Shown here piece by piece: positions 56,197-64,000 of a stretch of DNA of 64,000 nucleotides (positions within the stretch are counted from its first letter, which is position 1; each line of letters starts with the position of its first letter). This DNA is from Anoxybacillus amylolyticus. Its GTDB lineage: Bacteria; Bacillota; Bacilli; Bacillales; Anoxybacillaceae. Below the pieces are notes generated by a model. That model made no database searches and was not told where the DNA came from. It was given only the letters and a program-made list of their open reading frames with translations. The position numbers and the translations under genes were made by a program. The stretch is from positions 2,244,001 to 2,308,000 of the forward strand of contig NZ_CP015438.1 of NCBI RefSeq assembly GCF_001634285.1, read 5' to 3'.

Positions 56197-57072
56197 ATGG
56201 TTTTTGGTTTAAAAATAAAAAATATCGCGTTTATTTTATTTGGCGCGGCAATTTTCGCATTTGGACTTGTTCATTTTAATATGCAAAATAACCTAGCGGA
56301 AGGCGGGATTACAGGCATTACACTTCTTCTTTATTTTTTGTTCGGCATGGACCCGTCGATTACAAACTTAGCGTTAAACATTCCGCTTTTTTTTCTCGGT
56401 TGGAAATTGCTTGGCCGTCAGTCATTCTTCTATACAGTGATTGGAACGGTGGGGCTATCGATTTTTCTTTGGATTTTCCAACGATTTTCCATACACATGC
56501 CACTAAAGCATGATTTGACGCTTGCTGCACTATTTGCAGGCGTATTTATTGGAATTGGTCTGGGGATTATTTTTCGTTATGGCGGAACGACCGGTGGAGT
56601 CGATATTATCGCAAGGCTCGTCTACAAATACAAAGGTATTAGTATGGGGAAAACGATGTTTGTATTTGATGCCGCTGTCATTACGCTATCGCTCCTTTTA
56701 TACCTTTCGTATCGAGAAGCGATGTATACGCTTGTAGCGGTATTTGTCGCGGCAAGGGTCATTGATTTTATGCAAGAAGGCGGGTATGCGGCAAAAGGAG
56801 CGACGATTATTTCAGAGAAAAGCGAACAAATTGCCCAGAAAATCTTAACGGAAATGGAACGCGGGGTGACGGTATTAAAAGGTCGCGGATCGTACACAAA
56901 TCGTGAGCGGGACGTCCTTTATTGTGTCGTGGCGAAAAACGAATTGCCACGCTTAAAAAACGTCATTACTTCCGTTGATCCACACGCCTTTGTGGCAGTA
57001 ACAGACGTACATGACGTGCTTGGCGAAGGATTTACACTTGATGAAAACAAACAGCCAATTCACCCAGAATAA
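56197..57072 (+). CDS. ypjC: YitT-family membrane protein (YpjC)
   Basis: A 291-residue protein: five or six membrane helices (about 1-190) with the GGITGITLL and RYGGTTGGVDI motifs, then a cytoplasmic DUF2179 domain (about 215-285; GVTVLKGRGSYTNRERDVLYCVV). Transport substrate unknown. ATG 56197 has GGAGGTGG; a longer frame starting within ypjD is rejected. It is the only plus-strand gene in the right-hand block, as in B. subtilis. Confidence 0.9.
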   Translation: MVFGLKIKNIAFILFGAAIFAFGLVHFNMQNNLAEGGITGITLLLYFLFGMDPSITNLALNIPLFFLGWKLLGRQSFFYTVIGTVGLSIFLWIFQRFSIHMPLKHDLTLAALFAGVFIGIGLGIIFRYGGTTGGVDIIARLVYKYKGISMGKTMFVFDAAVITLSLLLYLSYREAMYTLVAVFVAARVIDFMQEGGYAAKGATIISEKSEQIAQKILTEMERGVTVLKGRGSYTNRERDVLYCVVAKNELPRLKNVITSVDPHAFVAVTDVHDVLGEGFTLDENKQPIHPE

Positions 57073-57098
57073 AAAGGGGCATATCGCCCCTTTATTCT
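57071..57098. terminator. Bidirectional terminator, ypjC / ypjB
   Basis: AAAGGGGC / GCCCCTTT with a 5-nt loop and T-rich tails on both strands; the stop codon of ypjC overlaps it. Confidence 0.8.
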
Positions 57099-57877
57099 TT
57101 TTCTTGCGCGCGCGTTTTTTGTTTTTCTCCACGGTATTTACGAAAACCGACGTACGTTAAGGTTGCCACAATGATGCCCCCTGTGGAAATCATCACCCAC
57201 CATAGCGACGGATCCGCTTCATCTTTCTTCACTTCGGCAAAAAGCGCCTCTACATCGGCTTTTGTTTGCGCCAATACTTCGATTTGCTTGGCTTGCGGAA
57301 GCGCTCGGAATTGCTCGGTCTGAAGATTCGCAATATCCTCATCGACTTTTTTCGCTCGTTCTGGTGCGACATCGATTTTGACGCTCGGCTCAATAATTTC
57401 GTATTCGTGCAAAAATTTCGCCAACGCGGTTGGAAATTGCGTGTTGTCCCCTTTTTTCACCGTCGCCTCCATTTGCTGAAACGCTCCCATCACCGCTTGC
57501 TCCATCTCCGTCCAAAGCGGTTGATAATCGGAACGAATCGCATCAATGACAAGCCGAAACTGCGCTACTTGGTCGATGCGCGCTTCTGCTGGCAGCGTAG
57601 AAGCGGTAACCGTTTTTACTGCCTTTTCATGCGTAACCGTAATCGCGCGCAATTCGTCCATCGAATGAAGCCGGTCACGCGCGTTTAATTTTAAAAATTC
57701 ATTTGAAAAATAATCGAGCACTTCTTTTGCTTCTTGAAAGCGCTTGTTTTTTGCTAACTGCAGCGCTTCATCGGAAATTTTGTCTAAGCGCTGCCAACTA
57801 TCCTCATGATGGGTAGCATAGGCAGCTGCCGGAAATAAAAAAATAATGACCATCCAAAACATCACGATTCGCCTCAT
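57092..57877 (-). CDS. ypjB: YpjB-like sporulation protein
   Basis: A 261-residue extracytoplasmic protein: signal peptide (about 1-20, ending AAAYA), a helical domain and one C-terminal membrane helix (about 223-243), then a basic tail. It matches YpjB in length (about 264), layout and place; ypjB of B. subtilis is sporulation-linked but of unknown mechanism. ATG 57877 has GGAGGAGGG. Follows ypjA with 57 nt between. Confidence 0.85.
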   Translation of the reverse strand: MRRIVMFWMVIIFLFPAAAYATHHEDSWQRLDKISDEALQLAKNKRFQEAKEVLDYFSNEFLKLNARDRLHSMDELRAITVTHEKAVKTVTASTLPAEARIDQVAQFRLVIDAIRSDYQPLWTEMEQAVMGAFQQMEATVKKGDNTQFPTALAKFLHEYEIIEPSVKIDVAPERAKKVDEDIANLQTEQFRALPQAKQIEVLAQTKADVEALFAEVKKDEADPSLWWVMISTGGIIVATLTYVGFRKYRGEKQKTRAQEKE

Positions 57878-57933
57878 CCTTGTCCCTCCTCCACTTACTA
57901 CCAATATATGAGGGAATGGACAAGGTTAGACCA

Positions 57934-58527
57934 TTATTTCCACGGAATTTGCCGACGGTTTTCGCTGACGCACAACACGTAGGCAAACGCAATGGAGGCA
58001 ATGCTTAACCAAAACGTAAAATAGCCAATTTGCGGCATATAGTCGTTTAGCATTTGATAGCGCGGCATCATGCCAAACACATAGTCAATAACGTCATTAT
58101 GTAGCGTCCAAATAGCAGCTACCGCTAAATGCCATCCTTTGATGCGATAAAACGGCGCGTACAACAACCCTTCGACCGCCATCGCTCCGTGCGATATTAT
58201 TAACATCCATCCTTGCCAGCCAATCGTCCCCGTGACAATGAACACGAGTATATTCATCACGACCGCCCAAACGCCGTATTTGAATAACGTCACCATCGCA
58301 AGTGCCTCAAAAAGCGGCCAGTTTTTTCCGAGTAAAAAAGCAAGCAGGACAAACACAAAAAACAAACTAGCTGTTGGACTATCTGGCACAAACAATAAAA
58401 ATTTTGCTGGCGTTTCGGAAAGTTGCTGACCGTACCATATGTATCCATACACCGTTCCGAGCACATTCATGATAAGCAGTAGCCACCACACGGAGCGCTG
58501 CCGAAGTAAAAACAGCATAAAGCGCAT
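57934..58527 (-). CDS. ypjA: YpjA-like membrane protein (DUF1405)
   Basis: A 197-residue protein of about six membrane helices (LLLIMNVLGTVYGYIWYG at 16-33 onward) with WTLHNDVIDYVFGMMP (about 140-155) as a conserved-looking loop. It lies between qcrC and ypjB exactly as ypjA does in B. subtilis. Function unknown. Confidence 0.88.
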   Translation of the reverse strand: MRFMLFLLRQRSVWWLLLIMNVLGTVYGYIWYGQQLSETPAKFLLFVPDSPTASLFFVFVLLAFLLGKNWPLFEALAMVTLFKYGVWAVVMNILVFIVTGTIGWQGWMLIISHGAMAVEGLLYAPFYRIKGWHLAVAAIWTLHNDVIDYVFGMMPRYQMLNDYMPQIGYFTFWLSIASIAFAYVLCVSENRRQIPWK

Positions 58528-58554
58528 AATCCACCTACTCTCGAAGTGAAATGG

Positions 58555-58592
58555 GAAAGAAAAAAGCTGACTAACGATAGCCAGCTTCTTTC
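58555..58592 (-). terminator. qcrABC terminator
   Basis: On the minus strand AAGCTGGCTA / TAGTCAGCTT with one mismatch and a 4-nt loop, followed by TTTTCTTTC. It separates qcrC from ypjA. Confidence 0.8.
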
Positions 58593-58603
58593 GCGTCGGT
58601 ACT

Positions 58604-59371
58604 TTATTTCGCTTTTAACCCTGCGATAAACTCAGATAGTTTTTTCAACTCTTCGTCTGTGCCTTTAAACACACCTTTCGGCATGCCTCCGCGGCCGTTT
58701 TTCGCAATTTGCGCGATTTCTTCTGGCTTTAATCCAGTGCCAATAAGCGATGGTGCCGCTGCGCCACCAGATAAGTTTTCTCCGTGGCAGGTAACACATG
58801 TATTTGCTTGGGCAATTTTATAGCCTTCCGCGTTTTTATCAATTTCGACTTGCGCACGAATTTTCCCTTGTTCCGCTGCTTTTTTCCAGTCATGTGTTAC
58901 GACGGATTGCCACGTTAAAAAAATCATCGCTGCAAGCGTTAATAACATCATCCCTACCGCTACCGGACGCTTTGTTGGACGACGCTCCGGTCCGCGATCT
59001 AAAAACGGTGCAAGAAGCAACGCTCCAAACGCAAGCCCTGGGATGACAATCGCTCCAATCACCGTATAAGGACCTGACGCATACGAATATTTCAGCAACT
59101 GGTATAAGAATAAGAAATACCAGTCTGGAAGCGGAATATATGACGTATCCGTTGGGTCAGCGATACGCTCTAACGGAGATGGATGGGCAACGGTTAAACA
59201 TAAAAACCCAACTAAAAAGACAGAACCAACCATCCATTCCTTCAGCAAGAAGTTCGGCCAAAACGCTTCTGTTTTTCCCGGATATTCCGAATAGTCTTTC
59301 GGGATATTCGGCTTTCTCACGGCAGAAACGCGGGAATCGCCGACAAATTTCATCCCTTTTCCGCGATGCAT
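58604..59371 (-). CDS. qcrC: Menaquinol:cytochrome c oxidoreductase, cytochrome b/c subunit
   Basis: A 255-residue fusion: a subunit IV-like membrane part with three or four helices (about 45-170; PLPDWYFLFLYQLLK) and a C-terminal cytochrome c domain with CVTCH (about 192-196) and a later Met in GGMPKG as likely sixth ligand. Such fusion is typical of the Bacillus bc complex. ATG 59371 has AAGGAGGGG. Confidence 0.95.
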   Translation of the reverse strand: MHRGKGMKFVGDSRVSAVRKPNIPKDYSEYPGKTEAFWPNFLLKEWMVGSVFLVGFLCLTVAHPSPLERIADPTDTSYIPLPDWYFLFLYQLLKYSYASGPYTVIGAIVIPGLAFGALLLAPFLDRGPERRPTKRPVAVGMMLLTLAAMIFLTWQSVVTHDWKKAAEQGKIRAQVEIDKNAEGYKIAQANTCVTCHGENLSGGAAAPSLIGTGLKPEEIAQIAKNGRGGMPKGVFKGTDEELKKLSEFIAGLKAK

Positions 59372-59416
59372 AGCATGTTCCCCTCCTTTGTCTCAAAAAC
59401 TAAACAGCCTTACATT

Positions 59417-60091
59417 TTACAGTGGACCAGAAATTCCTTGTTTGCGAATCATTAAGAAGTGCGCTGCCATTAACCCGAGCAATGCACCTGGCAAGAAAAA
59501 GACGTGAATCGCAAAGAAACGCGTTAACGTTTGCGCCCCAACGATTTCTGGGTGACCTGCTAATAACGTTTTCACTGCTGTTCCGATGACTGGTGTTGCT
59601 TCTGCAATTTGCAAACCTACTTTTGTCGCAAATAGCGCTTTCATATCCCAAGGCAATAAGTAGCCTGTGAAGCCAAGCCCCATCATCACCATGAAAATGA
59701 GCACGCCGACAATCCAGTTCAATTCCCGCGGTTTTTTGTATGCTCCTTGGAAAAAGACGCGCAACGTATGTAAAAACATCATGACGATGACAAGACTCGC
59801 GCCCCAGTGGTGCATGCCGCGCACAATTTGACCGAATGCGACTTCATTTTGCAAATAATATACAGATTCCCATGCGTTTTTAATATCTGGAACGTAGTAC
59901 ATCGTTAAAAACATCCCAGACAAAATTTGAATGACGGTGACAAAAAACGTTAATCCGCCAAAGCAGTAAACAAATGCCGAAAAATGGTGTGCTGGGTTTA
60001 CATGCTCCGGCACTTCATGGTCGGCGATATCGCGCCACAAAGGCGTAATATCAAGCCGTTCGTCGACCCAGTCATAAATTTTGTTTAGCAC
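59417..60091 (-). CDS. qcrB: Menaquinol:cytochrome c oxidoreductase, cytochrome b subunit
   Basis: A 224-residue b6-type cytochrome with four helices. Haem-ligand His pairs lie in helices B and D (GMHHWGASLVIVMMFLH, AIHVFFLPG and HFLMIRK). GYLLPWDMKA (about 147-156) is the quinol-site region. The GTG start has GGAGG-type context weakly; it lies 3 nt after qcrA. Carries the family's Cys near 43 for covalent haem (VYCFGG). Confidence 0.95.
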   Translation of the reverse strand: MLNKIYDWVDERLDITPLWRDIADHEVPEHVNPAHHFSAFVYCFGGLTFFVTVIQILSGMFLTMYYVPDIKNAWESVYYLQNEVAFGQIVRGMHHWGASLVIVMMFLHTLRVFFQGAYKKPRELNWIVGVLIFMVMMGLGFTGYLLPWDMKALFATKVGLQIAEATPVIGTAVKTLLAGHPEIVGAQTLTRFFAIHVFFLPGALLGLMAAHFLMIRKQGISGPL

Positions 60092-60094
60092 CTA

Positions 60095-60604
60095 TTACGC
60101 CCCCCCTCGTGGTTTCGCTTTACCTAAATATAGTTTGCCGTCTTTTACTTTGTACTCGTAGCGGTCTAGCGGATGCATCGGCGGTGTTCCTGGAACGTTC
60201 GTGCCGTCTTTCGTGTAGCGGCCATAGTGACATGGACAGAAGAATTGGTTCGGATGCTCTTTGTCCGCGTTCCAGTTGACAGTACAACCGAGGTGCTTAC
60301 AGATTGGCGATAAAGCGACAATCTCCCCCTTGTCGTCTTTGTACACCCAAGCCGATTTTGGCTCTTCTGATTCGTACCATGCGTCTTTTACTTTTACTTT
60401 AAAGTCGAAGCGTTGCGGCTCGGTCGTGATGTCCTTCACTTGTGCAACAGCTACCATGTCTGCTGCTGCTTCTTCCTTTAAGATCGGATCCAACGCAAAC
60501 CGAACCATTGGCATGAGAATGCCTGCCGCCATAAATCCGCCTACACCTGTTAACGTGTAGTTTAAAAATTGGCGTCTTGATACACGGTGTTTGTTTTCGC
60601 TCAT
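60095..60604 (-). CDS. qcrA: Menaquinol:cytochrome c oxidoreductase, Rieske iron-sulphur subunit
   Basis: A 169-residue protein exported by the Tat route: SRRQFLNYTLTGVGGFMAAG (about 9-28) is the twin-Arg region and membrane anchor. The [2Fe-2S] site is CKHLGC (about 101) and CPCHYG (about 123). It takes electrons from menaquinol to cytochrome c. First gene of qcrABC, with a sigma-A promoter upstream. Confidence 0.96.
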   Translation of the reverse strand: MSENKHRVSRRQFLNYTLTGVGGFMAAGILMPMVRFALDPILKEEAAADMVAVAQVKDITTEPQRFDFKVKVKDAWYESEEPKSAWVYKDDKGEIVALSPICKHLGCTVNWNADKEHPNQFFCPCHYGRYTKDGTNVPGTPPMHPLDRYEYKVKDGKLYLGKAKPRGGA

Positions 60605-60680
60605 CGTTTTCCCCCCTCATGTATAAGAGTAAGTCCATCCGGACAGAATCGTATAACACATATAAAACTAGGACATTCTA

Positions 60681-60709
60681 ATGATAGCTCAAGATAAAGA
60701 CAAGGTCAA
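60681..60709 (-). promoter_or_regulatory. qcrABC promoter
   Basis: Minus-strand TTGACC (60704-60709) and TATCAT (60681-60686), 17 bp apart, about 75 nt before the qcrA ATG. Confidence 0.65.
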
Positions 60710-60749
60710 TATAATCGTCAATGAAAACGCTCACCGTTCGACAAGTTTC

Positions 60750-61205
60750 TCATACCCAATGCGAAATGAACGCGTTTAACAGCTTTGTCGTCTGTTCGTA
60801 GACGATTTGTTGCTTATACGAGTCGTCCATATGCTCAAACGGAATGGACGGAAGGAAAAAAAGTACCCCAGTCAACATCGATTCTTTTTCTTTCCATTTT
60901 TGATCGGTTGTCACATAAAATACATGCCTCATTCCCGCCTCTTTCAGCTCGGTTGTCCAACAGTTTAGCCGCTCCACACATACGTCAAGCGTTTCGGAAG
61001 CGAAATATGGAAATGATGGAAAGAGAAAAAGCCGCCCTTTTAGCTGTCGTTCGATTTCGTTTGTTACAAGCTGCATAAACTCTCCATCCGCAGCCGCTAA
61101 TTTCGCGCGTTCGGAAAAAGTAAGCGGTAAGAGCGGAAGAACGGCTGTGTCGATATACTGTTTTTCTTTTTCATACATACTTACGTCATAGGCTGTCCAT
61201 TTCAT
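60750..61205 (-). CDS. ypiF: YpiF-like protein (DUF2487)
   Basis: A 151-residue soluble protein of unknown function, between ypiB and qcrA as in B. subtilis. Recognisable: MKWTAYDVSMYEKEKQYIDTAV in pieces at the start, FSERAKLAAADGEFM (about 31-45) and FLFPSFPY. ATG 61205 follows GGGGAG. Separated from ypiB by a terminator. Confidence 0.85.
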   Translation of the reverse strand: MKWTAYDVSMYEKEKQYIDTAVLPLLPLTFSERAKLAAADGEFMQLVTNEIERQLKGRLFLFPSFPYFASETLDVCVERLNCWTTELKEAGMRHVFYVTTDQKWKEKESMLTGVLFFLPSIPFEHMDDSYKQQIVYEQTTKLLNAFISHWV

Positions 61206-61254
61206 TACTATTCTCCCCTTTTTCATCGTTCCTTAATCAGCCTATCATATTTTC

Positions 61255-61288
61255 AAAAAAAAGAAAAACCTTGCGTGTCGCAAGGTTT
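61255..61288 (-). terminator. ypiA-ypiB terminator
   Basis: AAACCTTGCG / CGCAAGGTTT with a 3-nt loop, then a T-rich run on the minus strand. The ypiB stop codon abuts it. Confidence 0.85.
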
Positions 61289-61817
61289 ACAGCCGGCGCA
61301 ATTGCTCCGTGAGCTGTTTAAATGTTTGTTCGTCTTGGCGGTCGAGCGCCTCATCAATTAACTTCATCAGCCGCTCTTTTTGAAAATGTTGCAGCGATTT
61401 TTCTAAAAACTGCTCCGCCAATAATTTGTCTTTTTCATTTACTTGCACATGTTTCGGAGCGTACGGATTTTCTTCCAGTACGGCAACGTATTGCGGTGAA
61501 TGAAAGGAAGCACGAAAGTTCAATTGAATGTAAATGTCTTCGTCACGGTTCAGGCGAATGTCGTGAAACGATTTTTCCGCATCGGTCGTCATGACGTTTT
61601 CTTTGTAAAAGCGAAACGGAACATCATCGACACAATGCGTCGACATGACCATCCCGCGCGGACAAAATTGGGCGTTTTCGACAAAATGTACTTTTTTCAT
61701 CAATTGGTCATGGCTCATTAAGTAGTTTAAAATCCAGACACACTCGCGCCGTTTCAATTGGTAATGGCTTAAAAACCAGCGGATAAACTCTTTTTTTTCG
61801 TTCACGGACACGGTCAT
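61287..61817 (-). CDS. ypiB: YpiB-like protein (UPF0302)
   Basis: A 176-residue protein of the UPF0302 family: [20 protein letters not shown] (about 14-33) and the RPxGMVMST-like [13 protein letters not shown] (about 51-63). C-terminal helical IDEALDRQD region. In B. subtilis it follows ypiA, as here. Function unknown. Confidence 0.88.
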   Translation of the reverse strand: MTVSVNEKKEFIRWFLSHYQLKRRECVWILNYLMSHDQLMKKVHFVENAQFCPRGMVMSTHCVDDVPFRFYKENVMTTDAEKSFHDIRLNRDEDIYIQLNFRASFHSPQYVAVLEENPYAPKHVQVNEKDKLLAEQFLEKSLQHFQKERLMKLIDEALDRQDEQTFKQLTEQLRRL

Positions 61818-61868
61818 CCTTCTTCCCCCCTCTGCCGGTTTCCAAGAAAGAGGTAATGTCGCGAGTTG

Positions 61869-63125
61869 TTATTCCTCTAGCTGCAATAACATTTGCGCTG
61901 CCTCTGTATTGGCGGGGTCGAGGCGCACAATTTGCGCAAACATCGCTTTCGCACGTTCGCGATCTCCTTCTTCGATTAAAAAATACCCATATTCTTCAAG
62001 AAACGATACGTCATTCTTAAAGAAAGTATATGCCTCCTGGTAATGATTTAATGCATCAGAATACATTTCAAGCTTATGTTTCGCGCGCGCTAAATACCAT
62101 TCCAATTGCGGGTCGTATTCTCCTTGGTCGATTGCATATTGCAAACAACGGACGACGTCCTCGTATCGCTCTTGGTGCATCCATACGCTCGCTAATGCGA
62201 CCAGCGCTTCGACATACCCAAGATCAATGTCAACTGCTTTTTGTAAGTACGTTTCTGCTTCTTCCTCATTGCCAAGCTTTAAGGCGATTTTTCCCGCATA
62301 GAAGAGCAACTCTTTATTCCACTCATCCACGAGCAACCCTTCTTTGGCGATTTCGTAGCTTTTGGTTACATCGCCTTCGTGCTCGTATGCTTTCGCTAAA
62401 TAAAGATAAAGGGGAACATAGTCGCGGTCGAGCTCTTTTAGCTGCGTCAATTTTTCAATTGCCGTTTGGTAATACTCTGCCTGAAATGCAGTAAACCCAT
62501 AGCCAAATAGCGTATGGCTGTCCATTTTCTTTTCTATTGTTTGTTCATAGTACGGAAGCGCTTGTTCAAACTCTCCTAACAAACTAAGCGCTTCGGCTAG
62601 CCGCTCTGGAATAAACGTACCAGCAACCGTCGTTTCACGCTCAAGTACTTTTTTATAAAATGAAATGCTTTTTCCGTACTGCCCAGTCGCAAAATAAAGT
62701 TCTGCAAGGGCAAATTCGATAATTGGTTCATTCGGTGCTTTTTCGTACGCTTTTAATAGCTTTTGTTCACTCACTTCCTCAAGCCCTTGTATTTGGTAAA
62801 GATCTGCTAAAAGCAAACATGCTCGCAAAAATAAAGGATCCTCTTCATCAATGTCGGTTAAAATAGCAAGCGCTTTTTCGTCTTCTTCTAGCTCTGTATA
62901 AATTTCCGCCAAAAAGATGAAAAGTTCGCCTTCATCTGGGTAACGTTGCACTAGTTCTTCGACGATGGCGCGTGCCTCCTCGAGCATTCCAAAGGAAAAT
63001 AGATAATCGGCAAGCATATATTTTTCATCGTCGTTCGCTTCTTTTTTTGCTTTCGAAATAAGGGGAAGGGCGCGTTCGATGTCGCCCCTTTCCACAAGCT
63101 GGACGATTTGGTCGATTCGATTCAC
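61869..63125 (-). CDS. ypiA: Tetratricopeptide-repeat protein (YpiA)
   Basis: A 418-residue protein of about ten TPR-like repeats (34-residue helix pairs, such as EEDEKALAILTDIDEEDP, GQYGKSISFYKKVLERET and DALNHYQEAYTFFKN). It is a protein-protein interaction scaffold with no enzyme motif. GTG 63125 is taken as start because AAGGAAGTG precedes it; 23 further codons are open but without a site. Length fits B. subtilis YpiA. Confidence 0.88.
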   Translation of the reverse strand: MNRIDQIVQLVERGDIERALPLISKAKKEANDDEKYMLADYLFSFGMLEEARAIVEELVQRYPDEGELFIFLAEIYTELEEDEKALAILTDIDEEDPLFLRACLLLADLYQIQGLEEVSEQKLLKAYEKAPNEPIIEFALAELYFATGQYGKSISFYKKVLERETTVAGTFIPERLAEALSLLGEFEQALPYYEQTIEKKMDSHTLFGYGFTAFQAEYYQTAIEKLTQLKELDRDYVPLYLYLAKAYEHEGDVTKSYEIAKEGLLVDEWNKELLFYAGKIALKLGNEEEAETYLQKAVDIDLGYVEALVALASVWMHQERYEDVVRCLQYAIDQGEYDPQLEWYLARAKHKLEMYSDALNHYQEAYTFFKNDVSFLEEYGYFLIEEGDRERAKAMFAQIVRLDPANTEAAQMLLQLEE

Positions 63126-63138
63126 TTTCAACACTTCC

Positions 63139-63999
63139 TTATGTAAAGTTTGCCGTAAACATCCCTGGCGCGCGGACGATTCGTTCGCGTCCAAAGCCTG
63201 GATGAAAAAAGAGCTCGTTGCCTGCTTTCATCACTTTTCCGTTATGGACAGTGATAACTGGAACATGTTTATCATAATCGACCGCGAACATTTCGGCAAC
63301 TAGGTTGCTTTTTGCATATAAATTATAATCTAATTCGCCGCCAATGCGGATATCTCCTTTTTGTGGATAAATGCCGATTTTCTTTAATACATCAAGCGCT
63401 AGCGGTACGCGCTCTTTTAGCGCAAACGGAAGAAACGGAATGCGTGCGTGTGCTAACACGTGCTGCCAATGTTGTTCTGCTTGTTTGGTTGGCGGCGTCA
63501 ACCAGTATGGAACGAGCGGAAGCGGATACGAAGCGAACGTGTCGTACATCCACCCCCAAGCGAGTTTTTCAATCCGTTCATCACCATTTAGTTCAACAAA
63601 TAAAACAGGAATGTGGAGTCGTTTACATGCTCTTACAAATGATGGGGTCAGCGTACGAAGTGGGATTTTCACCCCGATGAAATAATCGATTGGGCTATTG
63701 AGCAAATGTAAGCGCAGGTGTTGTAAGGCGTCCGGCAGCTGTTTTTCGTACCGGACATTGCACACCACTAATAACGTCGTGCATCCTTTTGCAAGAAAAT
63801 GTTGTTGCATATATGACTTAAATTCTGAAAAAGATCGCGGATTGCCGAACGAAAAATCGAGCATGACATAGCCAGGCGTCATCACAAATTCGCTAACCGG
63901 CATGCGCATCCAGCGATAGACAGCCGTTTGCTCACCGATATAATCAACGCGGTTTTTATCGACAACAATCGAACAGCGCCTCGTTGTTCCGTTTCTCAC
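63139..63999 (-). CDS. Unrecognised protein at the right edge, possibly incomplete
   Basis: An open frame of 286 codons from a GTG at the window edge to 63139, so the true start may lie beyond 64000. It reads as a mixed alpha/beta soluble protein with a central Rossmann-like segment (GCTTLLVVCNVRYEKQL, about 72-88), a proline-rich part (FASYPLPLVPYWLTPPT) and a His-containing C-terminus. No signal peptide or known motif. It lies 13 nt before ypiA and is cotranscribed. B. subtilis has aroE at this point, so this gene appears inserted. No function is proposed. Confidence 0.55.
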   Translation of the reverse strand: MRNGTTRRCSIVVDKNRVDYIGEQTAVYRWMRMPVSEFVMTPGYVMLDFSFGNPRSFSEFKSYMQQHFLAKGCTTLLVVCNVRYEKQLPDALQHLRLHLLNSPIDYFIGVKIPLRTLTPSFVRACKRLHIPVLFVELNGDERIEKLAWGWMYDTFASYPLPLVPYWLTPPTKQAEQHWQHVLAHARIPFLPFALKERVPLALDVLKKIGIYPQKGDIRIGGELDYNLYAKSNLVAEMFAVDYDKHVPVITVHNGKVMKAGNELFFHPGFGRERIVRAPGMFTANFT

Positions 64000-64000
64000 G

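Overview
The window is a low-GC, Gram-positive, spore-forming Bacillaceae chromosome, most like Anoxybacillus or Geobacillus. Reasons: the right half follows the Bacillus subtilis ponA-to-ypiA gene order almost gene for gene; there are bacillithiol genes (bshA, bshB1), spore genes (csgA, yppG, sigma-K-type promoters) and a Bacillus-type qcrABC complex; GC-rich structured repeats of the kind common in thermophilic Bacillaceae occur in three places. Most genes lie on the minus strand. No rRNA, CRISPR array, prophage or replication origin is seen.

Layout, left to right. 1-1.0 kb: a minus-strand tRNA cluster (ten genes, the first cut by the window edge) with a good sigma-A promoter. 1.1-8.3 kb: a variable region with three copies of a short inverted-repeat element (MITE-like). 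One copy carries an intact ISL3-family IS with a clean 8-bp target duplication; another is swollen by a nested element. They surround a glycosyltransferase, a truncated YkoS-like membrane gene, a two-component system (YkoGH/ArlRS type) and a putative haem membrane protein. 8.3-11.2 kb: a GGDEF-EAL protein and a small heat-shock protein.

11.2-25.2 kb: a galactose locus. galK-galE-galT-GH42 beta-galactosidase-LacI regulator form one operon, and mglB-mglA-mglC (galactose ABC importer) a second, with an EcsC-family gene between them. Beyond mglB lie a 3' remnant of a second EcsC gene, the C-terminal remnant of a probable GH36 alpha-galactosidase, and an IS200/IS605 element (dead tnpA, intact tnpB). 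The mgl block is therefore bracketed by two EcsC 3' ends, which points to recombination or transfer.

25.2-30.1 kb: glpP and glpD, with a terminator-type leader before glpD, lie downstream of a second two-component system that is a close paralogue of the first, with a 51-codon ORF between kinase and glpP. 30.3-35.8 kb: a second Hsp20, csgA, yppG, yppF, recU and ponA. 35.8-39.3 kb: ypoC, nth, dnaD, asnS. 39.5-43.0 kb: a four-gene insertion between asnS and aspB, with two sigma-K-like promoters, a 13-cysteine protein and a long coiled-coil protein; this looks like a spore-surface module. 43-64 kb: aspB, ypmB, ypmA, dinG, panD-panC-panB (with a structured leader), birA, cca, bshA, bshB1, mgsA, dapB, ypjD, ypjC, ypjB, ypjA, qcrC-qcrB-qcrA, ypiF, ypiB, ypiA and an unrecognised gene at the right edge.

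The gal and mgl genes together import galactose and beta-galactosides and feed them through the Leloir pathway. The core block joins pantothenate, lysine and bacillithiol synthesis, tRNA 3'-end repair and the cytochrome bc complex, as in B. subtilis. Function names rest on recognised motifs and gene order; no database search was run.
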